NCBI GenBank assembly: GCA_037576215.1
Contig: JBANDB010000003.1
Coordinates: forward strand, 6,200,001-6,264,000
Reading direction: 5' to 3'
Length of the DNA: 64,000 bases
Source: Armillaria gallica
Lineage: Eukaryota; Basidiomycota; Agaricomycetes; Agaricales; Physalacriaceae
Part shown: positions 50,200-62,949 of the stretch, one piece after another
Position numbering within the stretch: position 1 is the stretch's first letter
Layout of the letters: the number at the start of each line of letters is the position of its first letter
Made by a program: the position numbers and the translations under genes
Notes under the pieces: generated by a model
The model's input: only the letters and a program-made list of their open reading frames with translations
Database searches by the model: none
Told to the model about the DNA's origin: nothing

Positions 50200-52600
50200 G
50201 GTGGGTTCCCCTCTAGGGTTACGTTCAAGCCTAGTATATATATCATGTGAACACGAAAGGGTTCGAAACAAAGGTACATCACAGAAAAAAAACTAGGTTT
50301 CCAAATAACTAAGGTCCATTACACGAATCGAACGTGTGCACTGACTCGTGAGTCGTTGGACTAAAGCGTGGATGGGGCGTTTATGTATGAAATGAGGATG
50401 AGAGAGGCAGTATATCACGAGTATGGATGAAGAAGAATGAGAAAACCCCAAGGACGGGAGTGGCGTGATGATGCAGACAATGTATCGTGGTAGAAATTCT
50501 CTCTGAACCATAGGCCTCGCGTAGTACGGAGAGAGGTCAAAAACAGACTGTCGACCGTGTCTTGTCCTGACAGAGTGCCTCCGGTATATGAAGGGCGGAA
50601 AAAGGTTCCTCAGACGTGTTGTACTATCCGTCCAGACCAAGGATGACATTCTGGGTCGACATTTTGCTTCCAGGAACCAAATGTGGTACAAGATCCACTA
50701 GGTTACGTCCACGTGTGGGAAGTGGTGTGGATGACGTCGTAGTAGTTACTCCTCGGAACACGTCGTTTTTGGTGATGGTTAACGTGTACGGCGGGGCGAG
50801 TCGAGAGACATCCGATTATTGTCCTACCGGCCCTTTTCAATGCTCCATGCCGTGATTCGCGAACTTCTCCCTCAAGCCAAAGATAGAAAGAAAAAAGATG
50901 CGACGAGACTTGAGCCTGAACGTTCATCTAAACAGTTTCTGGGAAGAGGCAACGGGAAGAATATCGTTCCCGAGGAAGGATCATATTCGAGAGAGCTGGA
51001 CCCCAAGAGGGTATTCCAAGTCGAGATGCGAAGAACAACATCCCAAACATCGTGGCGCCCATAGAAGTATAGCTCTCCCTGCAGAAGACAGTTTCAGAAC
51101 TGGAGAAAAAAGGGCTGATAAGCGGGGGACGCACACGAACAGCCGGCCGTTGACAACCACAACCACAACCTCCTCTTCCTTCTTCCAGTGCTGGATTCCT
51201 TCTTCCCATCTCCTCTATGGTCGATGGAAGCGTATTCCAACAGAGTCTGATACGACGCGACGGTCGTAGGATAAGAGGGAAAGAAGCTGGGAAAAGAACC
51301 GCATAGGAAAAAACGTCACTATAACCCCTGCACGAATTGAACGAGTCGGGTCTGCACTCCCATTTCACCATGCGGTTAGAACTGTTGAAAAAGGAGCTAA
51401 TGATTCGACCACGGCTACACTCAAGGCTCCAAGTCTAAGCAATGTATGAAGTAACACGTACGCCCCGCGGGCCAAGAGTGTGATAATGTTGTTAGACGCG
51501 ACAAGAGCCATCCTCAGGTACGGGCCATTTCCTTTGGCCCACTAAGAATTGATTAGTAAAAGTCAGAGAGTGGGAGGAAGGACATGACATACCGGACATA
51601 CGTTCCCGCCAATATCGCCGTTTGTTCAGCCTGTCAAAAATGGTTTGGTCCCATTGCGCGGATTTGAACCTGGTGCATTACGCATACCCAATTTTGCTAC
51701 AATAGACCGGTAGGAAGACAAGAAGTTCCCGCATTGAGGTCATCGGGACGAGTGAGACGTCCAACGAAAAGAAAGGGAGGAGCGCTTTATCCTTGCTCGA
51801 AAGGGCTTAGAGCTAAGTGCTAAGTCAAGAGATGGCGTGCGAATGAGAATGACGACGTGTTTGGGCTGGCAGGATGCTCCAGAGAAAATCAGTCGGTGGA
51901 GGAACCAAGCTTCTCGTCTCCATGGGTGTCGTTTGTGGTATCCGTACCCACTCACACACATCCTACCCCGGAGAAGCATAAGAATCAGATGATTGACAAG
52001 AGGTTGAAATGGGATGGAGAATCGAATGACACCCGCGAAGGGTGGGAAGGATCGACGCTGCCAATATCATGAGCATGTCAAACGAACTCTGAAAGTAAAT
52101 CTCGTACCAAGCGGGCCCGTGCTCTCTCTGCACTAGTTTCACACTTGGACCTGTACGCCAGCACGAGTGTGGATCGGGTCGTGATGCCTTCACCTCCGAC
52201 TCGGCGTCGATACGAGAGTGTCGTTTTCAGCGATGTCGATGAGCGCCCATGTGCGCACGTCGAGACACTGGTCGAGAGGGATGTTATTCTCGTCCTTCCC
52301 TACCCTGCCACCTCCTCCCAGTGCAGCCAGATTCTCCTTGCGTCATTCGCGATCTTCTCACCAGAGCCGAAGGTGGAAGGGAAAGGAGACTTGAAGCTTG
52401 AACGTTGAACGTTGAACGACCGGTAGAGGTGAACGAGTAGGACAGGACAGGAAGGATGATGTTCTCTTGATCCATGCACGAGGAAGGAAGCCATATCCGT
52501 GGAAAGCTGTGAATTTGAGGGCTTCGAAAGGTAATAAGCTGTTCCACGTCGATGTGGAAGACAGTTTTGGCAATAGAGAGTGAAAGGCTAAAGTTCACCG
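50200..52600 (-). repeat. tRNA-like composite repeat block
   Basis: Units at about 50205-50240 (degenerate), 50313-50364, 50661-50706, 51323-51375 and 51650-51700, with the modules near 50,820-51,000, 52,068-52,150 and 52,330-52,500 in the standard order. It runs without a break into the leader of WW copy C. Confidence 0.7.
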
Positions 52601-53933
52601 GCATTCGGCCCGGTTACCGATCTAAACCGTTTCTCCTACTGTCTGTAGCTTCCAGTCTTCGTCTTCGACCTTTCTTGTAAGTTTATTTCAAGCTCTTGCT
52701 ACTGGTGCTTACTGGAGATATCTTGTAGATGAGGCTTTTATAATGGACCTCTCGACGATACAGAGCCTTCGACATCCAAAACATTTACCTTGATGGTGTC
52801 GGTCGTCAAGTACAGCAGGCACTCGCGGAACTGCCGATGCCCTGAGGTCGCCGCCATTGTTAAAACTAGAGGCACGACATCTATCGTCCGGCTGCCGGCA
52901 CAAGATATCGTATCCACATCTTTAATATTCTCACCAACGACAGCTGGTGCAATAATGGTTCATCACGCCGTATTTCCTTGCACCTCTTCTACGTTGTGCC
53001 CTTTGATGATCAAGGAACGGAATCTAGATAATGCGACACTGGGGAGGTCTTTTCCGGACTCCGGAGAACGCTGAATTGCCTGGAGGTTTGACTACAGTCA
53101 TTCCGATTAGTTTCACATCCGAATTCTTCGACTCTATCGAGACTTGGTCATGGCTTGGATAGTACAAAAGATCAACCCCGTGTACTCCGAACTTAAAATG
53201 GCTGAAGAGCACCTACGTATACGACATAATCATCATCAACCCACGCGACATAGGTACGCGAACCATATCATTGGCATCGCCTGCTTCCGAACACCCCCAT
53301 TCGTCCTATCAATCTTGAACGTCACCCTTATATCCTGTGCCTGCACCTCGACTACTGGCGCTCAAATTGAGGCGTTGTAAGAGAAGAAGATTGCGCGCGC
53401 CGGATACGGATGTCTTGTTCGCAGACCGCGTAAACAACGCGCACTCCTCTTGAAGCCTCCCTGCTCTGCTGTTGACCTAGTCGTTTATGTAAATTCTCAC
53501 AAGTTGCGTGCCCTGAGGACCTCGACCTTTGGTGATATCCATCGTAGGCTTTCGGTGCTTCAGCGCGCGGCGTCTTACTATTTCCTACCGTGGACCCGGC
53601 GTTTACAAAAACCTGGCGCCAATCACACTCTCACCACTGGCTAGTGATGTCGCGTAGCAACAATGCAGCTTTGAGCGGCAATATGACCTGATCACTTTCG
53701 GTGATATCCAAAGAGGTAGAACAATATGCTCTTCGTGGTTGATTGTCTGCATTCAGACCAAGCTTGGAGAAGGTGTACGCTCGGACTGAATGAAGAACAT
53801 GTGAAAATGCTCCGATTTGATCTTGTGAAGCAAGTACGACAGAGGAAGGCAGTATATCACGCACGCAAGGGTATGAGAACAACAACCTTGCATCTTGCGT
53901 CTGTATCTTGACCTCCTCGCTGAACAGTAGCTC
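52600..53933 (+). other. Conserved leader of WW-family copy C
   Basis: Homologous to 1,800-3,212 and 19,320-20,589 but more divergent. The hairpin of the other two copies is not recognisable. Confidence 0.45.
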
Positions 53934-56927
53934 ATGTTTCTCCTCCAGTGGTTGCTGAAGGCCCTTCGGCGATTCATTTGTGGCCACACCGGAGCTCGCT
54001 CGCCTCTGAAGGTCATTCTGCTCCTCTGGCGCTTCTTCAGGCGTCTCTTCCAGCGCTTCTCGCATACTCGAGACGACGGAACACCTGATAAACCCCCACA
54101 GCACATAGCTGCCCAGGTTTCTTATCTACCCCAAGGTACAGAGCCAACGAAGTGTACGATATCGCCTGTGGTCGATGGTAGTACCGTACCAGACGAGCCC
54201 GCAATGGCTATTGCATGCCAAACTTCTCTACCTAGCGATTCACGGTCCTCCCACGATATAGCCCCGGTGTCTGTGGATAGCTGCTCCCAGACCGGCTTGG
54301 CCGAAACTGATTTAAATCCATCGAATGGACATCCACTCCTCCACGGTTTTCGTCTTTCATCCATCACACGTTCGATAGCTCCCTTTATTCGTCCGCCTGC
54401 TCCAATTTCTCACGATTATCTCAAGGTATCAGCAGTACAGTACACAACTCGGCCGCAGACGCACGTCAGAACTCATTGGATGTTCATTTACCACCTGCCA
54501 GACCTACGTCTGGCCAGAGGGGACTGTCGTCCGGATTTGAAGCGCCACAGCCACCCACCGCCGCACAACGCGGACAAAATCAAGATGGTGCTTCCAACTC
54601 TACATTGCAGGATGTGCATCCTCGTATCAAGGCTGTAATGCCTGATTATGCTAGAATATTTAGGCTTAGGTGTGTCCATTTTATGGTAATTTTTGCCTCC
54701 TCTTCTGACATGTTTTAGACAAAGGAAGCCGTACGAGCTAGACCCCCCACCGCTTGCTCCTCTGATGACTTCATTTCACCTGTACGCCTTTGTTTCTTTA
54801 TAACTTTTAGTTCTCCAATATCATGTTTCCGTCCAGCCATGGTGTTCCCAGTGATTGGTCGTCACACATACATCCTCAGGGTCCTCGTTATTATGCACAT
54901 GAAATAGTGTTTCACACATCGGCAAATACCTCGTCGCCATCCAGCGTCTTTCTGTTACAGGTTTTTACTGAAGCAGATATCGTTGTTCCAGAGGTGTTGT
55001 ATGTGTTGACAGGTTTTCTAGATAATATTGTCAATTACATATGTGCCAAGGGAATTAGTCTCCCACCCAAAGTCGACCTCTTTTTGGGCCTAAGATGGTT
55101 CCGAGACGGTACTGTGACCTGTGGATATTATTTTGCGGATCACGTTCATCGTTCTGTCTTTTGGCTGGATGATGTCGATGTCAAGGCATTGTCGATCAGC
55201 GGTGTGATAACAACAGAACCATCCCATCTTGCCCATGCGATGGAGGCTCGATACTGGTCAGTCCTTACAGTGTACGAGTCATCATTTTATCATATTGGGC
55301 CAGGTTCCATCGCTACTTGTTTCCCGTGTGCCAGGAAATGACTAGTGATATAATTGAAGAGGTCAACGATTTTCTCATCAATTGTCTCGCAGGTAGGTTG
55401 TCAAGGCAAGATAAATAATACTTATTCTGATAAACTTTCCAGAGGTTTCAGACAAATCATATGCCAGATATGGTTTCACCCTGCCAGAATTGCAACGATA
55501 TCTCAGTGTCGTGACTACTATCATGAGTAAGGATGAGATTCTGTAAGTACTGAAGAGTCACTCATCTATTATTTGTTATAAAAAAATAGATAGCCCTGGG
55601 TCATATTATCGACCAGGTTCATTATGTGTTGTAGGTGAATATCAAATACTATTGATCGTAGACGGTTCACAAGCTAACGTGGCTGGAACAGCTAAGATCA
55701 TGGAAAATTGTTGTATGTTGTGTACATTGATATATGTGTGCTTATGAAATTAATTCTTACATCCTCCTAGCTCGGAACCGATATGTGGAGTTTTATGGCG
55801 AACCCGGTGCTTATCTTGGCCCTCCTGTCGAGAGGCTCGACCGTGACATATACAAACGATTACAGACCCCGCTGATTTCGTTATTGTCGCCATTCTTATT
55901 CTTTGCGCCCGATTCTCATCACATTGTCCTGCATGAAATCTTTCACAATGGTCTCACTAAAGTGGATTGGAGTGCTTTCATCCGGAAACTCAGTACGGAA
56001 TGGCAGGATTTTGTCATCAATGTGAGGACTGACACGATAAACTCTAGAGCTAGTCTAACACATCTACAGGCTACTGTTTTGCTCAACGCTAACATCGCCT
56101 TCCTGGCCATTCAGAGCATTGATGAATCTAGTGTTGATAAGGGACGTTCACCCGCTCAGATAGCGAGCTATGTCTCAACGGTTCTGAGTGTCGGTAGTAT
56201 AAGTCTAGGTTTACTTCTACTGCAGAAGAACCGTTACAAGGATCGTGTTTACACCACCTCAAAAGTAAGCTGTGTCTTCGATTACTTGATTTAGCATTGA
56301 TGTATTTTTTAGTTCGAGTTCCTTGGCTTACAAGAAGGAGAGTCCGGAAGGAGGCTTGGTCTAGAGACTTTGGCTATCATGTACAGCTTACCTTGGGCTT
56401 TACTCATGTGGGCGTGAGTATTTTCAAGTTATTTTATCTTTCCAATGACATAACCCGAATCCAGGATGATTTTTTTCCTGGCAGCGTTCTGCCTCATGTG
56501 TTTCACCACCTCCAGCTTATCCGTCCGAATGATCGTAGGCAGCGCATTGTTTGCCATCGGTATTCTCATCTTCTGGCACCTCACAATATCGCGGGAACTG
56601 TATGAGCTACGATGGTATGTGCGGGCCCATGTCCATTTGGTCAATGCTTGGTACCGATTGTCCTGGGAACTGTCCACACACCTCCCGGCCAAGTTCAATA
56701 TGGATTGGATGAAAAGAATGCTGCGGATGAGTTCAAACGATGTTGAGATGGCGTCAATGGATTCATCTACAACGGCGTCACTGGATAATGATGAGGCGAC
56801 GACATGTTCTCATGAAACGACGTCAGTGAGCTCGTATGAAACGGCGTCGGCCAGTTCGCGAGCGACGATAAGCTCGTACAACACGGCATCAATGAGATCG
56901 CATGTGACGGATGTGGACGTAGTATAA
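53934..56927 (+). pseudogene. WW-like/four-TM family gene, copy C (frame shift in exon 1)
   Basis: The same exon plan as copy B, but exon 1 has lost 7 nt around 54,370-54,385, so the Ser-rich linker changes frame. From about 54,400 the correct frame continues (DVHLPPARPTSGQRG) through all later exons to the stop at 56925-56927. Copy C keeps an intron at 54907-54960 (GTGTTT...TTACAG) inside the WW-like motif. In copies A and B, both splice sites of that intron are lost. Its helical region reads YWFHRYLFPVCQEMTSDII, closer to the family pattern I remember. It is the most diverged and probably the oldest of the three copies. Confidence 0.7.
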
Positions 56928-56929
56928 CA

Positions 56930-59760
56930 GTTGACTGGAAGGAGACGGAGTAGAAAGTCGCGTTGGTACCGTGGCAACCTCATGATGCTTCGGTGTAGCA
57001 CCCAGAGTGTTTGTAGTCATCATTCTCAAAGCCATAGACAAAGTAGTAGGAGACCTTTGTCGATATTCAGTTTACCTTTCCATGACCGTCGTCTCTCCGA
57101 GAACAGAAGAAGCAAAGTCATAATGAATAAGCACGTCAAATTCATCGCCCGCAACTCTCTCTGTATCGTGGAAGCAGGAGTACTAGCAGCTGATGGGAGT
57201 ATCCATGTCAGTCACCATTGGCCATCGGAATATTTTTGAGGAAAACATTCGCCGACGGCCTCAACGAAAGTGGTCATTGAGTGATCCCCTTCCCCATGCT
57301 GAGTTCGGTGTGTTTTGGGGCAGAGTTAAATGGAATATGTGGACTCTATAGACACAGCACCTTTAACATGAGAAGTACGTATGACAATAGGATTGTGGAG
57401 AGGAACATACATGCAAGCGTGGTGGGGTCGTCGCAGTGAAAGCACCCTAAAGACTTTGTAGACATATATTTCCCTTCCAGGATTACTTCCGTTCAAAATT
57501 AGTACATGTCAGCCATGATATGATCTTGTGAACACAAAAGGGCTCAAAACATGAGTACAGCGCAGAAAAAAAAACGCTATGTTCACAATTAAACCAAATG
57601 ACTAAGGCCCATCACACGAATCGAACGTGTGCACTGACTCTGGTGTCGTTGGACTACAGCGTGGATGGGGTAATCATTTCTGGAACGAGGACGAGAGGAA
57701 CAGTATTTCACGAGTGTGAATGAGAAAACCCCAAGGACGGCATTCTGGGTCGACCTTTTACCTCCAGGAGTCGTACGTGGTACATCATGCAGATCCACTA
57801 GGTTACGCCCACGTGCGGGAAGCGGCGTGGATGACTTCGTAGTAGCGCAACACGTCGTTTTTGGTGATAGTTACAAGTTGAGAGACATACGATTATTGTC
57901 CCGCCGGCCCTTCTCGATGCTCCTTGCCGTGATTAACAGACTTCTCCCCCAAGCCAAAGGTAGAAAGAAAAAGGATGCGACGAGACTTGAGTCTGAACGT
58001 TCATCTACACGGTTTCTGGGAAGAGGCAACGGGAAGAATGTCGTTCCCGAGGGAGGATCATATTCGAGAGAGCTGCACCTCAAGAGGGTATTGCAAGTCG
58101 AGATGCGAAGAACAACCCCCAAACGTCGTGTCACCCATATACGTATAGCTCTTCCTGCAGGAAACAATTTCAGAACAAAAGAAAAGGGGCTGATAAGCGG
58201 GGGACGTACACGAACAACCAATCGTTGAGAACCACGACTTCCTCTTCCCTCTTCCAGTGCTAGATTCCTCCTTGCCGTCTCCTCTTATGGTCGATGGAAG
58301 CGTAATCCAACTGGGTCTGGCATGACGCGACGGTCGTAGGATAAGAGGGAAAGAAGTTGGAAAAAGAATCGTGTCCGAAAAGACGTCACTATAACCCCAG
58401 CACAAATAGAACGTATCGGGTCTGCATCCCCATTTCACCATGTAGTGATTGGAAAAGGAGCTAATGATTCGACAGCGTCTACATTCAAAGCTCCGAGTCC
58501 AAGCAATATATGAAGTAGCGTGTGCGCCTAGCGGGCCAAAAGTGTGATAGTGTTGTCACAGACGACAAGAGCCACCCTCAGGTTTGGACCATTTCGTTCG
58601 GCTCAAGCAACCCACTAAGAATTGATGAGACATAGTCGGAGAGTGAGTGGAAGGACATGACATACTAAACATACGTTCCTGCCAATATCACTGTTTGTTC
58701 AGCCTGTCAGAAATGGTTCGGTCCCATTGCGCGCATTCGAACCTGGTGCATTACGCGTATCCAACAGCCTACAATAGACCGGCAGGAAGACAAGAAGTTC
58801 CCGCATCGAGGTCATCGGGACGAGTGAGACGTCCAACGGAAAGAAAGGGAGGAGCGCTTTATCCCTACTGGAAAGGGCCTAGAGATAAGCGCTAAGCGAA
58901 GAGATAGTGTGCGAACAAGAATGACGACGTGTTTGGGCTGGTAGGATGCTCCAGAGAAAATCAGTCGGTAGGGAAACCAAGCTCCTCGTCTCCATGGGTG
59001 TTGTTTGTGGTATCCGTATCCACTCACACACATCCTACCCACGGAGACATATAAGATGATTGAGAAGACGTCGAAATGGGATGGAGAATCGAATGACAAC
59101 CGTGCCGGGTGGAAAGGACCGATGCTGCCGATATCATGAGCACGTCAAACGAACTCTGAAAGTAAATCTCGTACCAAGCGGGCCCGTGCTCTTTCTGCAC
59201 CGATTCCATGCTCTACGTCACTTAGACATACACACGTCTATAACGTGGCAGCTGCACCTTCTCGGTGAGCATGTCGTTCTGAGGACGTCGATAGCAAGAC
59301 GAGTCGAAAGGGATGCAATTTTCGTCCTTTCATGTCCCGGCCTCCTCCCAATACATTTCCTTGCCGTTGGTCGCGACCTTCTTTCCAGAGTCGAAGGTAA
59401 AAGGGAAAAAGACAAGAGACATGAACGGTATCTGGGAAGAGGTGAACGAGTAGGACGAGAAGGCTGTTAATCCCTTGATCTAAAAAAAACGGACTGATGA
59501 GTGAGCCGTATGCGAACAGCTGGCAAAGACGCACCAGTCGTTAGGATCCTCATGCACTCCTTTTCTTAGCGTGTCCTCTAGGTCCAATGTCCATGGAAAA
59601 TGTGTAAGTAACAGTCATTATGAGAGATTCGAGTCAAGTCTCGCTAGACATGGAAGGTTCATGTTCCGGCATTCGGCCCGATCGCCGACTCTCCAAGCTT
59701 TTTCTAAGCGGAATCAATCCAGTTTTTTAGTTGTTCTCCTACTTACCGTCATGTAAGTAT
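56930..59760 (-). repeat. WW 3' flank followed by tRNA-like repeat block
   Basis: The 3' flank to about 57,470 is followed by units at 57476-57510 (degenerate), 57606-57660, 57757-57807, 58393-58445 and 58728-58773. The modules at 57,910-58,070, 59,138-59,230 and 59,345-59,480 match the 50.2-52.5 kb block in order and spacing. An open frame at 57716-58228 has no counterpart that stays open in other copies. Confidence 0.7.
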
Positions 59761-59979
59761 ACTCCGACTCGCACTGTGTTCAAACGCTTGAATCAAGAGA
59801 ACCGCCCCACGATCTATGAGCTCTCTAGCTATGTACACTCTATCATATAGCCCTTCTGGCCGATGGCTATACTACAACGCTGAACGTAAGGCCATTCCTC
59901 TGATATCCGTGAATGAAAACTGGTGACGTCTGTGTCGAAGAAAGAGGCAGTACAGCTGTGCAAAGTCATAGCAGGATGG

Positions 59980-61760
59980 TTGAATTCCACCTTAGGACTC
60001 GAGCCTGGTGCGGTTGTGTGAACACACTAGGCTACCTTGTGCGCAAGTTATATACACCACCCTGCGACCAAGAGAGAGCTTAAAACAAAGGTAGAATGCC
60101 CTCAAAGATCCATGACCACGCAATCGAGTGCGTACATTGACTTTGGTCTCGTTAGACTTTAAAGCGGATGGAGTGGAGCGGAACACTCACGGCCAGCGAT
60201 AAGATTGGCAATGCCATAATCTTGCGACGGATCTGAGGGTCTACGGAAAGAATAAGCATAATTATCTGTGGATAGGCGAGTTGGAGCCTACATTTTGGTG
60301 TCTCTCCAAATTAAAAGTGGGCATCCTGCTCTGCTTCCGACCGCTTTCTGAAACCCACGGTCTCGATTTATTCATCACCGAACCTGGATACCATCCGGAA
60401 TCCTTAAGCACTGAGCAGAAGACGTAGTATCAATAAATCCCACGCTCGAGTAGGGAAAGCACAACCAAAAAATACGCCAACGGCTACTGTCACCTCCAGG
60501 AGTCGAACCTGGTGCATCACACAAGATCAACTAAGCTGTATGTCCCATGCCGAGAGTACCGGGGATAACGTCAACGAGGCATTGTCGCAGGCATATGCCC
60601 AAGCCTAAACGTAGAGGCGTCGTCCTTGAGACACATAAGGCGCGCTTTGTCCTGCAGCCATTTTCCAACGATTCTCCTCGTCTTTAACCTTCTCCCTGGG
60701 GCCGAAGGCGGATGGGGTGACAGGCAAAGAGTTCATCAGACAACATAGCACATGACCCTATCAAGTGAACGACCAACAGGCAACAAGATGGACGAGGATC
60801 TCAACCACACACGGAAAATAAGGCAGCAAAAAAGCCTACAACCAAGAACCCAACGCCGAGCGGTCTCTTCAACGTTGCTCAATAATGTGGCAGTCAAAAA
60901 TCAAAACTCCTGCATTTCACCCCTAGGAATCGAACCTGTTGCATTACGCACATCCACTGGGCTACGATGGACTGTCAGAGAAACAATGACACCAGGCATC
61001 TCGTTCTACATCAAAGAGAATAGAGGTCATCAGGAAGAGTCAGACGTTCAATCGAAGCGAAGATAATAAACGTCCGAGCTCGCCATCTTCCCTATCCTGT
61101 TTCCTGGCGGTAAGGGGAAGCAATACCAAACTTCGACATCAAGGCCAAGCAGCCAAGCAAAAGAGCAGACTTTTTTTAAAGCTAGTTCACCTCCAGGACC
61201 CGAACCTGGTTCATCCGTGTATCAACATACTAGGTCATGTCAAGGTGAGGGAGTAGCGGGGCGAGAGTGAGGTGAGGAGTCGAACTAGACAGGAGAGGGT
61301 TGTTCTCGAGTTCGACGGCGAACGAGGGATTGAGTTGATATTGCTGGGGTACTGAGCGAGCCGAGGGTGCAAACTGGAATGGACGAATCAATGGTGTGTG
61401 GGGGATGAATTATATACGTGAGATTGCGCTTTGAGTGGGTGTAGTGGCACGCTACCTGTTACGAGTTTCCTTTGAAGGAGTCTGATATGGGCAAGATACA
61501 CGCGAAACTGAGCAGGATATGGTGAAACGACGACCAAGCGAAATCTGAAGCTGAACGGTGACAATCGTAGCAGGTCCGAGGGTCAATTGGCACCTATAGA
61601 TGTTCATAAGCGTGCTGAAGCGACTCCAAAAGCAGGATTTCCGTACCAAGATTTCCATGCCGCATCTTCTGCTGAGGAATAGAGGTCACAGGAGACCTGC
61701 ACCGAAGCCAGGCCGTACGTGTTACCTCTCCAGTTGGGCCTGCGCGCATCCTGGGCCCGA
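59980..61760 (-). repeat. tRNA-like composite repeat block, second variant
   Basis: Units at 59985-60036, 60489-60541, 60914-60966 and 61186-61238. Modules from 60,540 to 60,730 match 24,720-24,900. The module at 61,600-61,740 is the 'gtaccaagatttccatgccgc' variant of the one at 25,260. The interval 60,200-60,480 holds nothing recognisable. Confidence 0.65.
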
Positions 61761-62188
61761 TACAGTACCAGCGAAGACACAACCATCCCCGCCTTCCCTC
61801 ACGAGTCGAGCTCAGATGAAACTCTTGCTATATTGCCACGTCGATCGCGTGACTCGAAGGAGAAAAGAGCGAGTAGTCCAATGATTTATATGAACTACAT
61901 AGGTAAAATGGTGACGGCTGAAAAAGATCATGGTGCACAGCGGCTTTCAGTTGGGAACGGTGGTAAGTAGTGAATAAGAATGTGGCACAGCCACTGACCA
62001 CTGTGCTCATTGGTGGCTCTCCAGACGGTGACCACGACGAGCAAAATCAAAATATAAACATGGTATAATTCCGATAGAGAACCATTGTCCACTGTCCACT
62101 GTCCAGCTGGGTCCTGACTCCTGACTCCTGAAAAACCCAATGCAACACACTTGTGACTTGTCAATCACAGCTGCTAGCAATGAGTATC

Positions 62189-62193
62189 AAAAA
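62189..62193 (-). terminator. RNA polymerase III terminator of tRNA-Ser
   Basis: A run of five T on the minus strand begins about 20 nt downstream of the tRNA 3' end. Confidence 0.5.
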
Positions 62194-62213
62194 GAAACAA
62201 ACATTTCTTTACA

Positions 62214-62321
62214 CGACACCAGCAGGATTTGAACCTGCGCACTCAGAGAGTAACAGATGAATATGAGGACGAATTCCTATATCATTCTAATCTGTCGCCT
62301 TAACCACTTGGCTATAGTGCC
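62214..62321 (-). tRNA. tRNA-Ser (AGA) with a 26-nt intron
   Basis: The acceptor GGCACTA pairs fully with TGGTGTC (two G-U), and the discriminator is G as expected for serine. The anticodon stem ACAGA/TCTGT closes a loop TTAGAA interrupted, after the base 3' of the anticodon, by an intron of about 26 nt. A long variable arm (ACTC/GAGT) and a perfect T-arm GCAGG-TTCAAAT-CCTGC are present. The B box GGTTCAAATCC and an A-box-like region are intact. This is the only unit in the window with a complete cloverleaf, in contrast to the tRNA-like units. Confidence 0.92.
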
Positions 62322-62380
62322 GCAACATTAATTGTGTTAAATGTTAGATCACGTTTTGAAATCTATTCTTTGCTTGTAGT

Positions 62381-62944
62381 CTATTTCTTTGGCACGCCAT
62401 CATTATCATCCTCATCCAAGACGACGCGTAGAAATCTATTGGCGACAGCTTGCATGAAACTATTCCACTCCGATTCTTCCACTGACTCGAACGCAGAGAT
62501 GGACTGTCGAGCAAAGCCCATGAGAAACTTCCCCAGCGAATACAAACCGATTACTCCTCGTGTCGATACCAATATGGATTCGGCGACACCTACCCATACT
62601 GCGCGCGCTACCATTGCCTTATAGAAGAACACAAGAGCGATGAGCCCGAAGATGGTCGTCGTGTACTCCCTGATCAACACCGTCCGCCATCTACAATACC
62701 TCTGTCACACGAGAATCAGGTTCGCGTGCTCCATTTCGGTTAACTACGACGTGGTCCTTGCGCTCTACTCGAACTTCGCCCAGGAGGATGAAGAGCTTGA
62801 GGACAAGGAGGCCGTGGGGATACTCAGCAAGGAGCCGAAGGGACCTTTGTGGTTCGAAGATGCCGCCTAACCCAGCGGTGAATGTAATTAATTTTCTCAT
62901 CTCGAGAGCCCCTCCTCATCAAAATCTACTAGGTGCTTACTCAT
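62381..62944 (-). CDS. Small membrane protein of unknown family
   Basis: Exons 62944-62941, 62866-62769 and 62701-62381 give 140 aa if ATG 62944 is the start; coding may extend further upstream. The introns (62940-62867, donor GTAAGC; 62768-62702, with a CTGAT branch and GACAG acceptor) keep the frame. The protein begins GIFEPQRSLRLLAEYP. It has hydrophobic stretches (LLVLKLFILLGEV and TTTIFGLIALVFFYKAMV) and ends in an acidic-basic tail. Degenerate copies, intron included, lie at 26.3, 32.0 and 63.9 kb. I do not recognise a named domain. Confidence 0.55.
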
Positions 62945-62949
62945 TGCGC

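Noticed and set aside
57716..58228. 170-codon open frame on the plus strand inside a repeat block
   Set aside because: The equivalent positions in the blocks at 7, 10 and 50 kb are not open, and the frame runs through a tRNA-like unit and several non-coding modules.
62090..62140. Short tandem words (tccactg and tcctgac repeated)
   Set aside because: Only two or three copies of 7-bp words; simple sequence with no evident function.
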